Counted from the stretch's first letter, positions 43,210 through 52,840 are shown. The stretch: 64,000 bases of DNA from Methanoculleus taiwanensis (GCF_004102725.1 NZ_LHQS01000002.1:859984-923983), one strand, 5' to 3'. Translations and numbers: made by a program. Notes: generated from the letters alone by a model not told the origin.

Positions 43210-45615
43210 ATGATATGCAGACAGTTGCTCCCGCTCATGATACTTCTTGCACTGGCGGCGATGGTGCCGGTGGCGCTCGCCGAAGAACCGGAGGTTAGGG
43301 ATATACCATACCCTGACGGCTTTCCGCCGCTTGAAGATCTCCTGGTGCCGCTGCCGGACGGAACGGAGGAGCAGACGGTGCAGGACGCTGCATCCGGGGA
43401 GGCTTACGTCTTTGTGGACTGGTGGGGATCCGATATCCGCGGCAGCGGAAAACTCTGCTACCCGAGGGACGTGGCCGTCGATACCGATGGGAATGTCTAT
43501 GTCATGGACGCAATGAACTATCGGATCCAGAAGTTTGGTTCAAACGGAGACTTCCTCTTGAAATGGGGCGGTCGCGGCAGCTGCGATGGAAGGTTCTCCG
43601 CCATTGTGGGTGACATCGCGACCGATGCGGCGGGGAATGTCTACGTCGCAGAGAATGGCCGGGTTCAGAAGTTTGATTCAAATGGCACGTTCCTGATGAA
43701 ATGGTGGTGTCTAGGTTCTGGCGAAGGGCAGTTCGTCACTGCATATGCCATTGCCGTCGATGCAGACGGGAATGTCTATGTCACGGATAGTAACCGCGTT
43801 CAAAAGTTCGCTGCTGACGGCACATTCCTTCTGGCATGGGGGAGTGAAGGGTCCGGTGAAGGAGAGTTCAACTGCCCGTACGGGATTGCAGTCGATAGCC
43901 GGGGAAATGTATATGTCGCAGACAGCTCGAACCGGAGAGTCCAGAAATTCGACTCAAACGGCACGTTTATGATGGCATGGGGTGTTTACGGGCGCGGTGA
44001 CGGGGAGTTCCTCTGGCCTCAGGGTATCGATGTCGACTTGGAAGGGAACGTCTATGTATCAGACTACGATCGGATACTGAAGTTCGACGCGAACGGCACA
44101 TCCCTCTGGACTTCGGGGAGTGAAGGAACCGGGGATGGACAGTTCCGCTATCCGGAGGATCTCGCGGTGGCTGCCGATGGCACTGTCTACGTTGCGGATA
44201 CCTACAACTACCGGATCCAGAAGGTAAGCCCGGAAGGCGCGTTTCTCGCCAAGTGGGGGAGCGATCTCTTCAGTGATGGGCGTTTTCTCAGGCCACGCGG
44301 CCTTGTGATCGATGGAGTGGGGAATGTCTATGTTGCAGACTATGGGAACAGCAGGATCCAGAAATTCGGATTAAACGGCACGTTTTTACTAAAATGGGGA
44401 AGTCTTGGGTATTACAGTCAGCAATTTCAGGGTCCCTCCGACGTCGCCTGTGACGCGGTGGGGAACGTCTATGTTTCGGACTCGGGAAACGGCAGGATCC
44501 AGAAGTTCAGCCCAAACGGGGGCTATATGGGGAAGTGCGGGAGCTGGGGAACAACCGGGGATGGTAGGTTTTTTAATCCCGCCGGTGTTGCACTCGACGC
44601 AGAGGGGAATATCTATGTCACGGACGAGTATCTGCATCGGGTTCAGAAGTTTAGCTCGACTGGTGCTTTCCTGATGAAATGGGGAAGCGAAGGGTCCGGC
44701 GATGGGATGTTCCAATCCCCGAAAGGCATCACCATCGATTCGCACGATACTGTCTATGTCTCGGATCACTCCCGGGTTCAGAAGTTTGACGCGAACGGCA
44801 CCTTTCTGGATACGTGGGGAGAGTACGGGTCTGAGGCCGGACAGTTCTACGGCACCTCGGCCGTCGCACTCGACGCGCTTGGGAACGTCTTTGTTGTCGA
44901 TACGAAGAACTGCAGGATCCAGAAATTCAGTCCGAATGGCACGCTCCTCTCTCGATGGGGGACGTATGGATTTGGTCTCGGCCAGTTTTATTACCCTGAA
45001 GGAATAGCCGTCGATGCAGACGGGAATGTCTATGTCGCGGACACAGAGAACTGCAGGATCCAGATATTCGCCCCCCCGGTTACCGCCGGGATCGCCATCA
45101 CCGACGCCGCGGCATTGCCTGCCCTCATCCCGGCCGACATCGACGGCACACCCGAACCGGGTGAAACCACGACACTCTCCGTGACGGCGACCGGGGCGAA
45201 CGTCGCGTCGGTGACAGTCGATTTCTCAGCGATCGGCGGCTCCCCGGCGGCAGTGATGAGTGATACCGGCGATGGCATCTGGACGGTAAGTACTGCGGCA
45301 ATCGTCCCCTCGCCGTTTGCAGACGGCGCCTACCAGCCGGTCCTCCTGCCTGTGAACGCCACCAGCGCAGACGGGATCAGCAATACGTCGGTCTCGATCC
45401 CGCTCACCGTCGTGAAGAACGGGGATGCGAACCAGGACAACCGGGTTACGCTCTACGACGCGGTCTACACCGCCCGGCACGTCCTCGGGATCGAGGGCTA
45501 CCCGATGACCGAGAGCGTCGGGATGGTTGCGGGCGGCGATGCCCTCTCGCTCGCTGATGCGGCCTACCTCGCGAGGCACGTCCTCGGGATGCCGGGGTAT
45601 GAGGTTCTGCACTGA
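43210..45615 (+). CDS. Secreted NHL-repeat protein with dockerin module
   Basis: The 801-residue product has a signal peptide (LLPLMILLALAAMVPVALA), then 12 NHL repeats of about 43-46 residues with the pattern GNVYVADT.N.RIQKF..NGTFL..WGS. Twelve repeats fit two six-bladed propellers, or one larger ring. A beta-sandwich-like region (about 620-735) follows, then a C-terminal dockerin: GDANQDNRVTLYDAVYTARH and GGDALSLADAAYLARHVLG form two calcium-loop helices. It should be cell-surface and may bind cohesin partners. Start ATG 43210 fits the signal peptide. Confidence 0.8.
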   Translation: MICRQLLPLMILLALAAMVPVALAEEPEVRDIPYPDGFPPLEDLLVPLPDGTEEQTVQDAASGEAYVFVDWWGSDIRGSGKLCYPRDVAVDTDGNVYVMDAMNYRIQKFGSNGDFLLKWGGRGSCDGRFSAIVGDIATDAAGNVYVAENGRVQKFDSNGTFLMKWWCLGSGEGQFVTAYAIAVDADGNVYVTDSNRVQKFAADGTFLLAWGSEGSGEGEFNCPYGIAVDSRGNVYVADSSNRRVQKFDSNGTFMMAWGVYGRGDGEFLWPQGIDVDLEGNVYVSDYDRILKFDANGTSLWTSGSEGTGDGQFRYPEDLAVAADGTVYVADTYNYRIQKVSPEGAFLAKWGSDLFSDGRFLRPRGLVIDGVGNVYVADYGNSRIQKFGLNGTFLLKWGSLGYYSQQFQGPSDVACDAVGNVYVSDSGNGRIQKFSPNGGYMGKCGSWGTTGDGRFFNPAGVALDAEGNIYVTDEYLHRVQKFSSTGAFLMKWGSEGSGDGMFQSPKGITIDSHDTVYVSDHSRVQKFDANGTFLDTWGEYGSEAGQFYGTSAVALDALGNVFVVDTKNCRIQKFSPNGTLLSRWGTYGFGLGQFYYPEGIAVDADGNVYVADTENCRIQIFAPPVTAGIAITDAAALPALIPADIDGTPEPGETTTLSVTATGANVASVTVDFSAIGGSPAAVMSDTGDGIWTVSTAAIVPSPFADGAYQPVLLPVNATSADGISNTSVSIPLTVVKNGDANQDNRVTLYDAVYTARHVLGIEGYPMTESVGMVAGGDALSLADAAYLARHVLGMPGYEVLH
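45110..45615 (+). repeat. Dockerin module, copy 1 of a 0.5-kb direct repeat
   Basis: This segment matches 46627-47132 base for base over most of its length (offset 1517 bp), including the final stop codon. Differences are scattered single bases. Confidence 0.85.
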
Positions 45616-45764
45616 AAAGCAGAATCCCTTTTCCATCGTTTTAATCCTGAAAATGCCCTTAAATCAAAATAGCCTTGTTTTATTGGTCATTATCTGAATC
45701 GGGTTTCCCTAATCAAATGAAATCTCGAAAAACTCTTTTACCGGAGAGAAGATATCCCTTTCCT

Positions 45765-47132
45765 ATGATAACCGCCCACCGTATTCTCCTGACGCTGACA
45801 CTCTGCCTGTTCCTCTGCGTCCTCGCCGAAGGCGCATCGGTCACCGTGACCGCATCCGGCACCGGCGTCTACTGGATCGGTGATGGAATCCTGCTTGGCG
45901 GCACCAACACCGGCAACACGACCACCTACCTCTTCCTGACCGGTCCTGACCTCCCGGAGAACGGCGTCAAACTCGACGACGTCACCGTGCCCGTAGCCGA
46001 CGGGCAGGGCAGTACCTTCGTCCAGGCTGGCGTCGGGCCCGATAACACCTGGAGGTACACGTGGGATACCTCCGCCGTGCGCCAGGTCGCGGGCGTGGAT
46101 CACAGCACGTACACGATCTACGCCGTTTCAGCCCCGCGGGACAGGGCTCATGTCTCCAAAGCGGCGTTCGGCACCACATCGGTCGTTGTGAAGAGAGACT
46201 TTGTCACCGTGACGCTGAGCGCGGACTCCGTTGCCAGGGGCGACAGCCTGACGATCTCCGGTACGTTGCATGATTTCCCTGACAATATTTCAGTCTGGCT
46301 CTTCGCCGAGGGGTATCGCAGTTTCGCACGGCCTGCCGGCGGTGCGGGCGACGGCTCCTTCGCAAACGTCGTTACCGGCAGCGAGACGCTGAATATGACG
46401 GCCGGGTGGTGTTCTGTTATAATCCAGCACCCGGGAAAGGACGGGGAGCCGGATGTCGTCCCCATTAACGAAACCTGGATCCGTGACGCTGCAGGGAGCG
46501 AGATCGATCTTGGTGTGCTGTCACGTGAAGTCGCAGTAGGCACCCTCATTCAGGCCATCCGTACGTCACAGTCCGACGCGTATGCCTGGTCATACTTCCG
46601 CGTAGTGGAGCCCTTGACCGATCCCCGGGCGACGCCCGCCCTCATCCCGACCGACACCGATGGCGTCCCGGGACCGGGCGAGACCGCCACGCTCTCGGTG
46701 ACAGCTACCGGGGCGAATGTCGTTTCGGTGACGGCCGCTCTCTCAGCGATCGGCGGCTCCGCGGCGGCAGTGATGAGTGATACCGGCGACGGCATCTGGA
46801 CGGTAAGTACTGCGGCAATCGTCCCCTCGCCGTTCGTGGACGGTGCCTACCAGCCGGTCCTCCTGCCTGTGAAAGCCACCGGCGCAGACGGGATCAGCAA
46901 TACGTCGGTCTCCATCCCGCTCACGGTCGTGAAGAACGGGGATGCGAACCAGGACAACCGGGTTACGCTTTACGACGCGGTCTACACCGCCCGGCACGTC
47001 CTCGGGATCGAGAGCTACCCGATGACCGAGAGCGTCGGGATGGTTGCGGGCGGCGATGCCCTCTCGCTCGCCGATGCGGCCTACCTCGCCCGCCACGTCC
47101 TCGGGATTCCCGGCTACGAAGTTTTGCACTGA
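45765..47132 (+). CDS. Secreted DUF3821-like protein with dockerin module
   Basis: The 455-residue product has a signal peptide (ILLTLTLCLFLCVLAEG), then a beta-rich domain (GVYWIGDGILLGGTNTGNTT) like archaeal DUF3821 proteins, and a second beta domain (VTLSADSVARGDSLTISGTL, about residues 145-270). The last 170 residues are nearly the same as those of the NHL protein: a beta-sandwich and a dockerin. Start ATG 45765 is chosen by signal peptide; GGAGAG lies some 15 bases upstream. The frame open from 45675 lies in AT-rich promoter DNA. Confidence 0.78.
   Translation: MITAHRILLTLTLCLFLCVLAEGASVTVTASGTGVYWIGDGILLGGTNTGNTTTYLFLTGPDLPENGVKLDDVTVPVADGQGSTFVQAGVGPDNTWRYTWDTSAVRQVAGVDHSTYTIYAVSAPRDRAHVSKAAFGTTSVVVKRDFVTVTLSADSVARGDSLTISGTLHDFPDNISVWLFAEGYRSFARPAGGAGDGSFANVVTGSETLNMTAGWCSVIIQHPGKDGEPDVVPINETWIRDAAGSEIDLGVLSREVAVGTLIQAIRTSQSDAYAWSYFRVVEPLTDPRATPALIPTDTDGVPGPGETATLSVTATGANVVSVTAALSAIGGSAAAVMSDTGDGIWTVSTAAIVPSPFVDGAYQPVLLPVKATGADGISNTSVSIPLTVVKNGDANQDNRVTLYDAVYTARHVLGIESYPMTESVGMVAGGDALSLADAAYLARHVLGIPGYEVLH
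46627..47132 (+). repeat. Dockerin module, copy 2 of a 0.5-kb direct repeat
   Basis: Second arm of the 506-bp direct repeat shared with the NHL protein gene. The similarity stops abruptly at its left end within the coding region. Confidence 0.85.
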
Positions 47133-47243
47133 AGAGCAGAATCCCTTTTTTCCCCCGTCCGGTCAAGGCAGATTGATATCTCCCCGGGTAATATTCTATG
47201 ATTGTCTGTCATCCCGGGACTCGGCAGGCAGGAGCAAACACCA

Positions 47244-47747
47244 ATGGCAGACTTTGTCGAGAAGAGCAACACCAAAACGGCGGTCAGGGATCTTTCGATC
47301 CCGATCGCCGACATCAGCACCTTCGACGCTATCGTCGGAAGCGTGCTTGCCGACAACCCCTTCGGGTGCGTGGACTACATCGAGGGCGGCGTCACGTATG
47401 ACGGCGTGACCCGGAACCGCGAGTCCTACACCGCGAAGGTGAACTACGAGGACGACGACGGCAAGCGCGTTGGTGCCGTCTCCGCACGGGCGCCGACGGT
47501 CGCCGCGTTCGGCAGCGTCGCTACCGAGATCATGGGCGATGCGGCCCTTGCAACCGCGATGGGCGGCGATGCCGTCCGCGACGCCGAGCACGATTCCTAC
47601 TCGTGCCAGCTTCGGTGCCACGACCCGTCCGGCGAGATCTACTACGTCACGTTCAGCAGGAACGCGGTCAGGATCACGAGCTACCAGGACGACGCGATCC
47701 GCACCACGGTCGAGACCTGGGCGGACGGCGTGCCGGCGCTCGGATGA
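47244..47747 (+). CDS. Conserved-looking protein of unknown function
   Basis: The 167-residue product starts MADFVEKSNTKTAVRDLSI; GGCAGGAG is upstream of the ATG. It has a regular alternation of beta strands (GGVTYDGVTRNRESYTAKVN, IYYVTFSRNAVRITSYQDD) and an alpha-helical middle (ATEIMGDAALATAMGGD). I do not recognise the family. No signal peptide is present, so it is cytoplasmic. Codon use matches the neighbours. Confidence 0.6.
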   Translation: MADFVEKSNTKTAVRDLSIPIADISTFDAIVGSVLADNPFGCVDYIEGGVTYDGVTRNRESYTAKVNYEDDDGKRVGAVSARAPTVAAFGSVATEIMGDAALATAMGGDAVRDAEHDSYSCQLRCHDPSGEIYYVTFSRNAVRITSYQDDAIRTTVETWADGVPALG

Positions 47748-48068
47748 GAGGGAATACCCCTCTCTTTCCGTCCTGGAAGAGGGCTATTTTTTTGGGTAGT
47801 TACCGGTTTTGAGGCTGCTTATGGAGGGTGGAGACCCTGCCTCGCCTCGAGATCGGCCGTCTGTGGGCGTCTGTGCGGGTGGTTTTTCCGGCGGATTTGG
47901 TCGGAACTTCGGGTATTTATGTATTGCTTTACCGAAATGGCGGCCGTACCGCAGGGACAGAAGAGCCGGTAGACGTTTCTTTCGGAACATATGCGCCCAT
48001 AACAATCAGAACCGTGATCAACGACCTATTTAATGCCCAGGGAGAAAGAAGGAACCTGAAGAGCAGAT
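47748..48068. other. Intergenic region with no clear gene
   Basis: Short overlapping frames exist on both strands (73-93 codons), but none has a ribosome site or recognisable motif. A TATA-like CTATTTAATG near 48027 may serve the small zinc-ribbon gene that follows. Confidence 0.4.
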
Positions 48069-48278
48069 ATGACCCTCTGTCCACGATGCCAGCGGGAAAA
48101 TCTCGTTAAGACGATTTTTGGCTCATTCAAGTGCCCGGGGTGCCTCCGCCAGAAGCAGAAGATGGGGTCTGTCTTTACCAGGTGCACGCAGACTGCCAGG
48201 AGACCCGCGCAGGATTATCGGAAAACAGCCCAGGAGATCGGCGGTGACGCGGAAGGCCTCAACCCCTCCACGGAGTAG
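48069..48278 (+). CDS. Small zinc-ribbon protein
   Basis: The 69-residue product starts MTLCPRCQRENLVKTIFGSF and has a second Cys pair (KCPGCLRQK), a four-cysteine zinc ribbon in the first 28 residues, followed by a basic tail. It may bind nucleic acid. A TATA-like box lies about 38 bp upstream. No neighbour indicates a role. Confidence 0.45.
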   Translation: MTLCPRCQRENLVKTIFGSFKCPGCLRQKQKMGSVFTRCTQTARRPAQDYRKTAQEIGGDAEGLNPSTE

Positions 48279-48433
48279 GTCGATTACTCCCGACCCAATC
48301 CAGTATTCCGGTGTAGATCCCGCAGATCTGATCGAGCTTGTATCGTTGCGAAAACCCGTTAAAACCGGGAAGGCTATGCCCCTGCTGCTACCGTGCATCA
48401 CCGGCGGTCAGGGGTGCTGAACCGTCCCCGCAT

Positions 48434-49723
48434 TCAGTCCGGCACCGCTCTTCTCCGCTTCAGGCCCGTTGCCAGAACCATGGCTGTGACGGAGGAGATG
48501 GTCAGGAGCAGGAGCATGGTGGTGTCGGCCGTGCCCACGACCGCGACCAGGAGAATGGCGGTCAGGGGCGCTCCCATGGCGAGGGCGAGGGCGGCGGCCT
48601 CGATGCAGAGGATGCAGATCGAGACCGGCACGCCCGGAACGATCAGGTTCGTGGCAAGCCCGAGCATCGTTGCGGAGAAGAGGATGGGGAAGAGAGGGCC
48701 GCCAATGTAGCCGCTCCGGAACGCGAGCGCGAGCAGGAGGATCTTGAGAACGGCCATGGCAAGGAGCATTCCGGCGCCGATCGCGGCCGGATCGGCGATG
48801 ATCGCATGGATCTGGTTTTCGCCCGAGAAGAGAAGGTTCGGGATGAAGTAGCCGACGATCGAGGTGATGGCTCCTGCTGCAAGGATGGGAGCGAAGATGC
48901 GGTCGTTAAAGACCCGCTCCATGACGCTCGCGGTCGCCTGCATGGCGATGCCGGCAAAGACCGCGAGCAGCGACCCGACGATGCCGAGGGCGATCGCGTA
49001 CAGAACGTAGACGAAGTGCAACTCGCCGATCGGCGTGAAAGCGATGCTCCGGGCGAACGAGGGCAGCCCGATGAGCAGGTAGAAGAGAAAGCCGATGCAC
49101 CCTGCGAGCAGGTTCCAGGTCAGGAACTTCAGGGCGTTTCGGTTGCCGCCCACCTGGAACTCCGTTGCAAAGACCCCCGTGAAGAGCGGGCTGCCGACGA
49201 TGCCGTTGAAGGCCGAGGCGAGGGCGGCGACGTTGACCCCGAACGAGGTCTCGGCGGATTCGCGTGCAATCCGGAGTTTCTCCTGCAGGAAGGCGGTGAC
49301 GTCGCCGACGAGGATGACGATCCCCCCCTCCGGCCCGACGCTCACCCCGGCGAGGAGCGAGAAGAGCGACGAGGCGAGGGCGCCGGGGAACGTCCTGTAG
49401 TCGACCTTATGCCCGCCGCCCTTCATCGACTCGATGAACCCGCCCTCCATCACGGTCGGGGCGTGCAGGTACTTCCGGCAGAGACCGACCAGCAGCGAAA
49501 ACGTCATCACCCCGACCGGGATCAGCCAGCGGTTGGCGGTTACAGCCTCGTTCCTGAACCAGATGGCGTTGATCAGGGTTGCATAGAGGGTGATGTACCC
49601 GGCGGTAAAGGCGATGGCGACGAGTGCAATGAAGATGATCTGCGTAAGCTTCGGATCCGCCCCGCCGGCCGGGCATACCGGCAGTTCTGCCGGATCGCCT
49701 GCTGTCCCGGTCATATCCGGCAT
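48434..49723 (-). CDS. ClC family chloride channel or transporter
   Basis: The 429-residue membrane protein has about ten helices. The ClC signature SVGPEGGIVILVGD (GxxGPEG) is near residue 125, and FRSGYIGGPLFPILF near 330 matches the third anion-site motif (GxFxP-like). The proton-glutamate of exchangers appears as the E of GPEGG, so a Cl-/H+ exchanger is possible. Start ATG 49723 (with GGAAGG upstream) or 49714; the longer frame overlaps the pseudogene to the right. Confidence 0.8.
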   Translation of the reverse strand: MPDMTGTAGDPAELPVCPAGGADPKLTQIIFIALVAIAFTAGYITLYATLINAIWFRNEAVTANRWLIPVGVMTFSLLVGLCRKYLHAPTVMEGGFIESMKGGGHKVDYRTFPGALASSLFSLLAGVSVGPEGGIVILVGDVTAFLQEKLRIARESAETSFGVNVAALASAFNGIVGSPLFTGVFATEFQVGGNRNALKFLTWNLLAGCIGFLFYLLIGLPSFARSIAFTPIGELHFVYVLYAIALGIVGSLLAVFAGIAMQATASVMERVFNDRIFAPILAAGAITSIVGYFIPNLLFSGENQIHAIIADPAAIGAGMLLAMAVLKILLLALAFRSGYIGGPLFPILFSATMLGLATNLIVPGVPVSICILCIEAAALALAMGAPLTAILLVAVVGTADTTMLLLLTISSVTAMVLATGLKRRRAVPD

Positions 49724-49822
49724 GCGATCGAGCCTTCCGCTACAGGCCGTCCTCCCATTGCGTTTTCCGGAGGCGGTTTTGGTATAAATAGGCACCGTTC
49801 CGTCCGGGCGGGAAGGGAACGG

Positions 49823-50046
49823 ACCCCGGTATCCCGGCAGTGTGCTGCAGCCTCTGTTACCCGCTCTGCAACGGCGGCATCTATCCCGTACCGCCCGACG
49901 ACCACGACCTCCGCATCACGGATACGGTCCTGGAACGCGGCGGCGTCGGCCGGGTACGTCTCGAAGATCTCGACTTTTCCGAGGCGGTCGAGCCGGCGGC
50001 GGTCCTCCTCGGTCAGGAAGATCGGGTCGGGGACGACGATCTTCAT
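49823..50046 (-). pseudogene. N-terminal fragment of a 2-hydroxyacid dehydrogenase
   Basis: The first 70 residues (MKIVVPDPIFLTEEDRRRLD, DRIRDAEVVVVGRYGIDAAV) match the N-terminus of D-isomer-specific 2-hydroxyacid dehydrogenases. The frame then leaves the family at about 49836 and ends at 49711. The NAD-binding domain is missing, so it is a truncated remnant. Confidence 0.65.
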
Positions 50047-50126
50047 CTCTGCATCCCCCGCAGGTACATCCCGGGGTTCTCATCGAACTTTTTCTTGCAG
50101 GCGAGACTGCAGAACGATCTTCCCCG
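50043..50126 (-). pseudogene. C-terminal fragment of a YHS-domain protein
   Basis: The 27 codons between a TAG at 50127-50129 and the TGA at 50043-50045 read SFCSLACKKKFDENPGMYL, the end of a metal-binding YHS/TRASH domain. The upstream part runs into the 3' end of the kinase gene and has a stop. The stop overlaps the start of the dehydrogenase fragment (ATGA), as in a former operon. Confidence 0.55.
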
Positions 50127-50133
50127 CTACCAC

Positions 50134-52230
50134 TCACGACCGTTCCGCTCTGGATCCGGTGCCCCTCAGTCTGCTGCAATCTGCCACCGGGAGCGTAAAC
50201 TTGAACGCCGCCCCTTCTTCAGGACGGCCTGCCACCCGGTCTTCGACCCATACCTTTCCGCCGTAGCGCGTAACAAGCGTCCGGCAGATGTAGAGCCCGA
50301 GCCCTTCGCCTCTGCCATGCGCTCTGCCCCGTTCAAACCGATGGAAGAGCCGCTCTTTTATCTCATCCGGCACGCCCGGCCCGGTATCTTCCACAGAGAC
50401 CAGCACCCCCTCGTCCTGCTCCACGACACGGATCGTAATCTCCACGTCTGGTTCGCCGAACTTGACCGCGTTCCCTATCAGGTTCGTAAAGATCACCGGC
50501 AGCAGATTGTCGGCCGGCACCTCGACCTGCGAGTCCTGATACCGGATCGACGCTCCGGGGAAATTGCCGATCTCCTCCCTGATGACCGCATCGAGATTCA
50601 CCGGCACCAGACGGCCGGTTTCCGTCTGAAGCCGCCGGATGGTGGCGACGTTCTGGAGAATCTCACTGCTTCGCTGGACGGCATCACGCAGTCTACGGGC
50701 GTAGAGCCACTGGTCGCCCGCAAGCAGTTCGACCAGCAGATCGGCGTATATGCTCGAGACATTGTTCGCGTTTCGGACGTCGTGGGTCATGATGTCGAGG
50801 TACATGTTCGCCTCGTCGCGTGTCGCTTCGAGTTCCCGGCTCCGCCGGACGAGGTCGTCGGTGCGGCGGCGCAGCGCCTCTTCCGTCCGTTTGCGCTCGG
50901 TAATATTCGATGTGGTCAACAGCATGCGCCAGTCTGAAAACGGGAGCGGTACCGCACTCACGTTCGTCCAGATAGTGCTGCCGTCCTCTTTCTCGACGCC
51001 GATATCGACATTTCTGATCGCGGTCTGCTCCGTGATTACACGGCTGCTGGGGAATTCCGCCGCCGGCATCTCGGTTCCGTCAGGCCGGATGTATCGACGA
51101 TTTTCGTAGGCTCCGTGCAGGAGTTCATCACACGAGAGATCGAGGATATCTCCCAGAATGGGATTAACGTCCAGTACCTTCCTGTGTTCGTCGAGGACCG
51201 AGATGCCGACAGGCAGGAGCTGAAAGAGGGTCTGGAGTTTCTTCTCGCTCTCCCGGAGGGCTTCTTCCGTCTGTTTCCGCTCGGTGATATCCTGAACGAC
51301 GCCCTGAATCAGTTTCGGTTTGCCACGTTCTTCGCGACATACCCTGCTCCTGACCTGCACGAATCTCACGGTGCCGTCGGGTCGCACGATGCGATGCTCA
51401 TTGAACTCGGGGAATCCATCATCGACTGCGCTCCGTATTTTTCGGATCGCCTCGTCCCGATCGTCAGGATGGATGCAGGCCGTATACGTATCGGAGGTAG
51501 GCAGGATTTCCTGCGGAGCCAGCCCCAAAATCCGATATAACTCATCGGACCATGTCAGCAGATTCTTTTCGAGATCCCAGGAGTAACTCCCGACATGCGC
51601 GATTGCCTGGGAGGCTGCAAGATTTCTTTCGCTGATAATCAAGTCCTCCTCGGCCCGTTTCCGCTCGGTGATATCGCGTGCCGCCCCGAACCATTCCACG
51701 ATCTCTCCGTCCGCGTTGTGCACCGGAACGGCTCGAAAAGCCGTCCACCCGAGTGTCCCATCGGCACGCAGGACCCGGTGCTCCAGTTTGAAGACGGTCC
51801 CGGTCTGGATGGCTCTGCGAATCACCTCGCAGACCCATGGCTGGTCATCGGGGTGGATGTACTCCTGCAACCAGTTACGGTTCGGTTCTATGGTATCCGC
51901 CAGGAACTCTCCGCCCTGCAGCTCCTGCACCTCTCTCCAGTCCGGACTCATGCGGTAGAGTACCTGGGCACTGGCGGCGATCAGGGCGCGGAGTTGTTTT
52001 TCGCTCGCCCACAGTGCCTGCTCTGCCCGATCACTCTCGTGGCGCTCACTTCGCTGTGCCTCCTCCAGCTCCCCGTGTTCACCATCAGCCCGTCTGAGTT
52101 CTGCATTCTCCCGCCGAAGGGAATCAATCTCGGTTTGAAGCTCTTCGACTTTTGCAGAGAGATCCCGTACCGTTTTGTCCTGTCTGGTAGGGGTGGAATG
52201 ATTCTGTGTGGTTTCTGGAGGCGCTGGCAT
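50134..52230 (-). CDS. Soluble PAS-domain sensor histidine kinase
   Basis: The 698-residue product has an N-terminal coiled coil (KVEELQTEIDSLRRENAELR), three PAS domains each ending in the xxDITERK motif (about residues 75-195, 200-325, 330-455), a HisKA-like phosphoacceptor (YLDIMTHDVRNANNVS) and a HATPase domain with N box NLIGNAVKFG, G1 box VEDTGPGVPDE and G2 box GEGLGLYIC. No membrane segments are seen, so it senses cytoplasmic signals, such as redox state or small molecules. No response regulator lies nearby. Function in signal transduction is clear; the stimulus is not. Confidence 0.88.
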   Translation of the reverse strand: MPAPPETTQNHSTPTRQDKTVRDLSAKVEELQTEIDSLRRENAELRRADGEHGELEEAQRSERHESDRAEQALWASEKQLRALIAASAQVLYRMSPDWREVQELQGGEFLADTIEPNRNWLQEYIHPDDQPWVCEVIRRAIQTGTVFKLEHRVLRADGTLGWTAFRAVPVHNADGEIVEWFGAARDITERKRAEEDLIISERNLAASQAIAHVGSYSWDLEKNLLTWSDELYRILGLAPQEILPTSDTYTACIHPDDRDEAIRKIRSAVDDGFPEFNEHRIVRPDGTVRFVQVRSRVCREERGKPKLIQGVVQDITERKQTEEALRESEKKLQTLFQLLPVGISVLDEHRKVLDVNPILGDILDLSCDELLHGAYENRRYIRPDGTEMPAAEFPSSRVITEQTAIRNVDIGVEKEDGSTIWTNVSAVPLPFSDWRMLLTTSNITERKRTEEALRRRTDDLVRRSRELEATRDEANMYLDIMTHDVRNANNVSSIYADLLVELLAGDQWLYARRLRDAVQRSSEILQNVATIRRLQTETGRLVPVNLDAVIREEIGNFPGASIRYQDSQVEVPADNLLPVIFTNLIGNAVKFGEPDVEITIRVVEQDEGVLVSVEDTGPGVPDEIKERLFHRFERGRAHGRGEGLGLYICRTLVTRYGGKVWVEDRVAGRPEEGAAFKFTLPVADCSRLRGTGSRAERS

Positions 52231-52600
52231 CCTGATCGGGGCTCCTATTTAAAGCAGTAACAGTGACTTTCCCACAGGTTGTAATAACAGTAGCTCTCTT
52301 GGCCTGCTCAGGGTCGACCTTCGGGCGGTAATGAAACGTGCTTGCCTGTTGATAATGGTCCGATTTTCCTGAGATAACGCTAACCTGAGGTATGAATGTG
52401 GGCAATCGGGCGAGATTCCTCACTTGCGATGCTCGCTTCGGAACAACTGCCCCGGTTCTTCCCGGTGTCCTGGGTCTCGGGCGCCCTCACTCGCTCGGCG
52501 AGGCCTCGCAGCGTGACGGCAGTCCCCCACCACAGGGGGTGCTAACCACCTCACAACGAGAACCTGCACGCCCGGAATCTCATCGAAAAAGAGTATCTCT
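52231..52600. other. Hairpin-rich intergenic region
   Basis: No gene is supported in these 370 bases. Two structures stand out: the palindrome GCGAGGCCTCGC near 52498-52509, and a stem CCCCC/GGGGG around 52524-52539 (CCCCCACCACAGGGGG). They may be transcription terminators or remains of an insertion. Confidence 0.4.
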
Positions 52601-52840
52601 TCAGTCCCCGCCGTGTCCCGTCCAGAAGACCGCATACACCGGGTAGTGGTCCGAAACGTCTTCCGTCATCGCCTGGTTCAGTCCATAGGCCGTGTCGAAC
52701 CGGAAAATCCCTGCCTCGCCCGCATAGCCGGTGCCGGCACCGTCGGTGATGATGATCCGATCGTAAGTGACGTCAGTGCTCTTCGTGGTGGTGTCGAGGT
52801 CGTGATTGTTCACCAGTCGAATGCTCGTGGAGTTGCTGTG
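52601..52840 (-). pseudogene. C-terminal fragment of a DNase I-like nuclease
   Basis: The last 75 residues contain TYDRIIITDGAG and VSDHYPVYAVFW, the terminal Asp-His motif of the endonuclease/exonuclease/phosphatase fold. No N-terminal domain (metal Glu, catalytic His) is present: the frame ends at a TAG at about 52850. The fragment overlaps the tail of the membrane protein gene to its right. Confidence 0.65.

Noticed and set aside
47784-48033. Two overlapping short frames of 73-74 codons
   Set aside because: Opposite strands, no ribosome sites, no motifs, and GC-driven.
48338-50266. 642-codon plus-strand frame opposite the ClC gene
   Set aside because: Low-complexity Arg/Asp/Glu-rich translation, typical of the antisense of hydrophobic helices; the ClC motifs are on the other strand.
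52498-52539. Palindromes as insertion-sequence ends
   Set aside because: No matching inverted copy, target duplication or transposase remains nearby.
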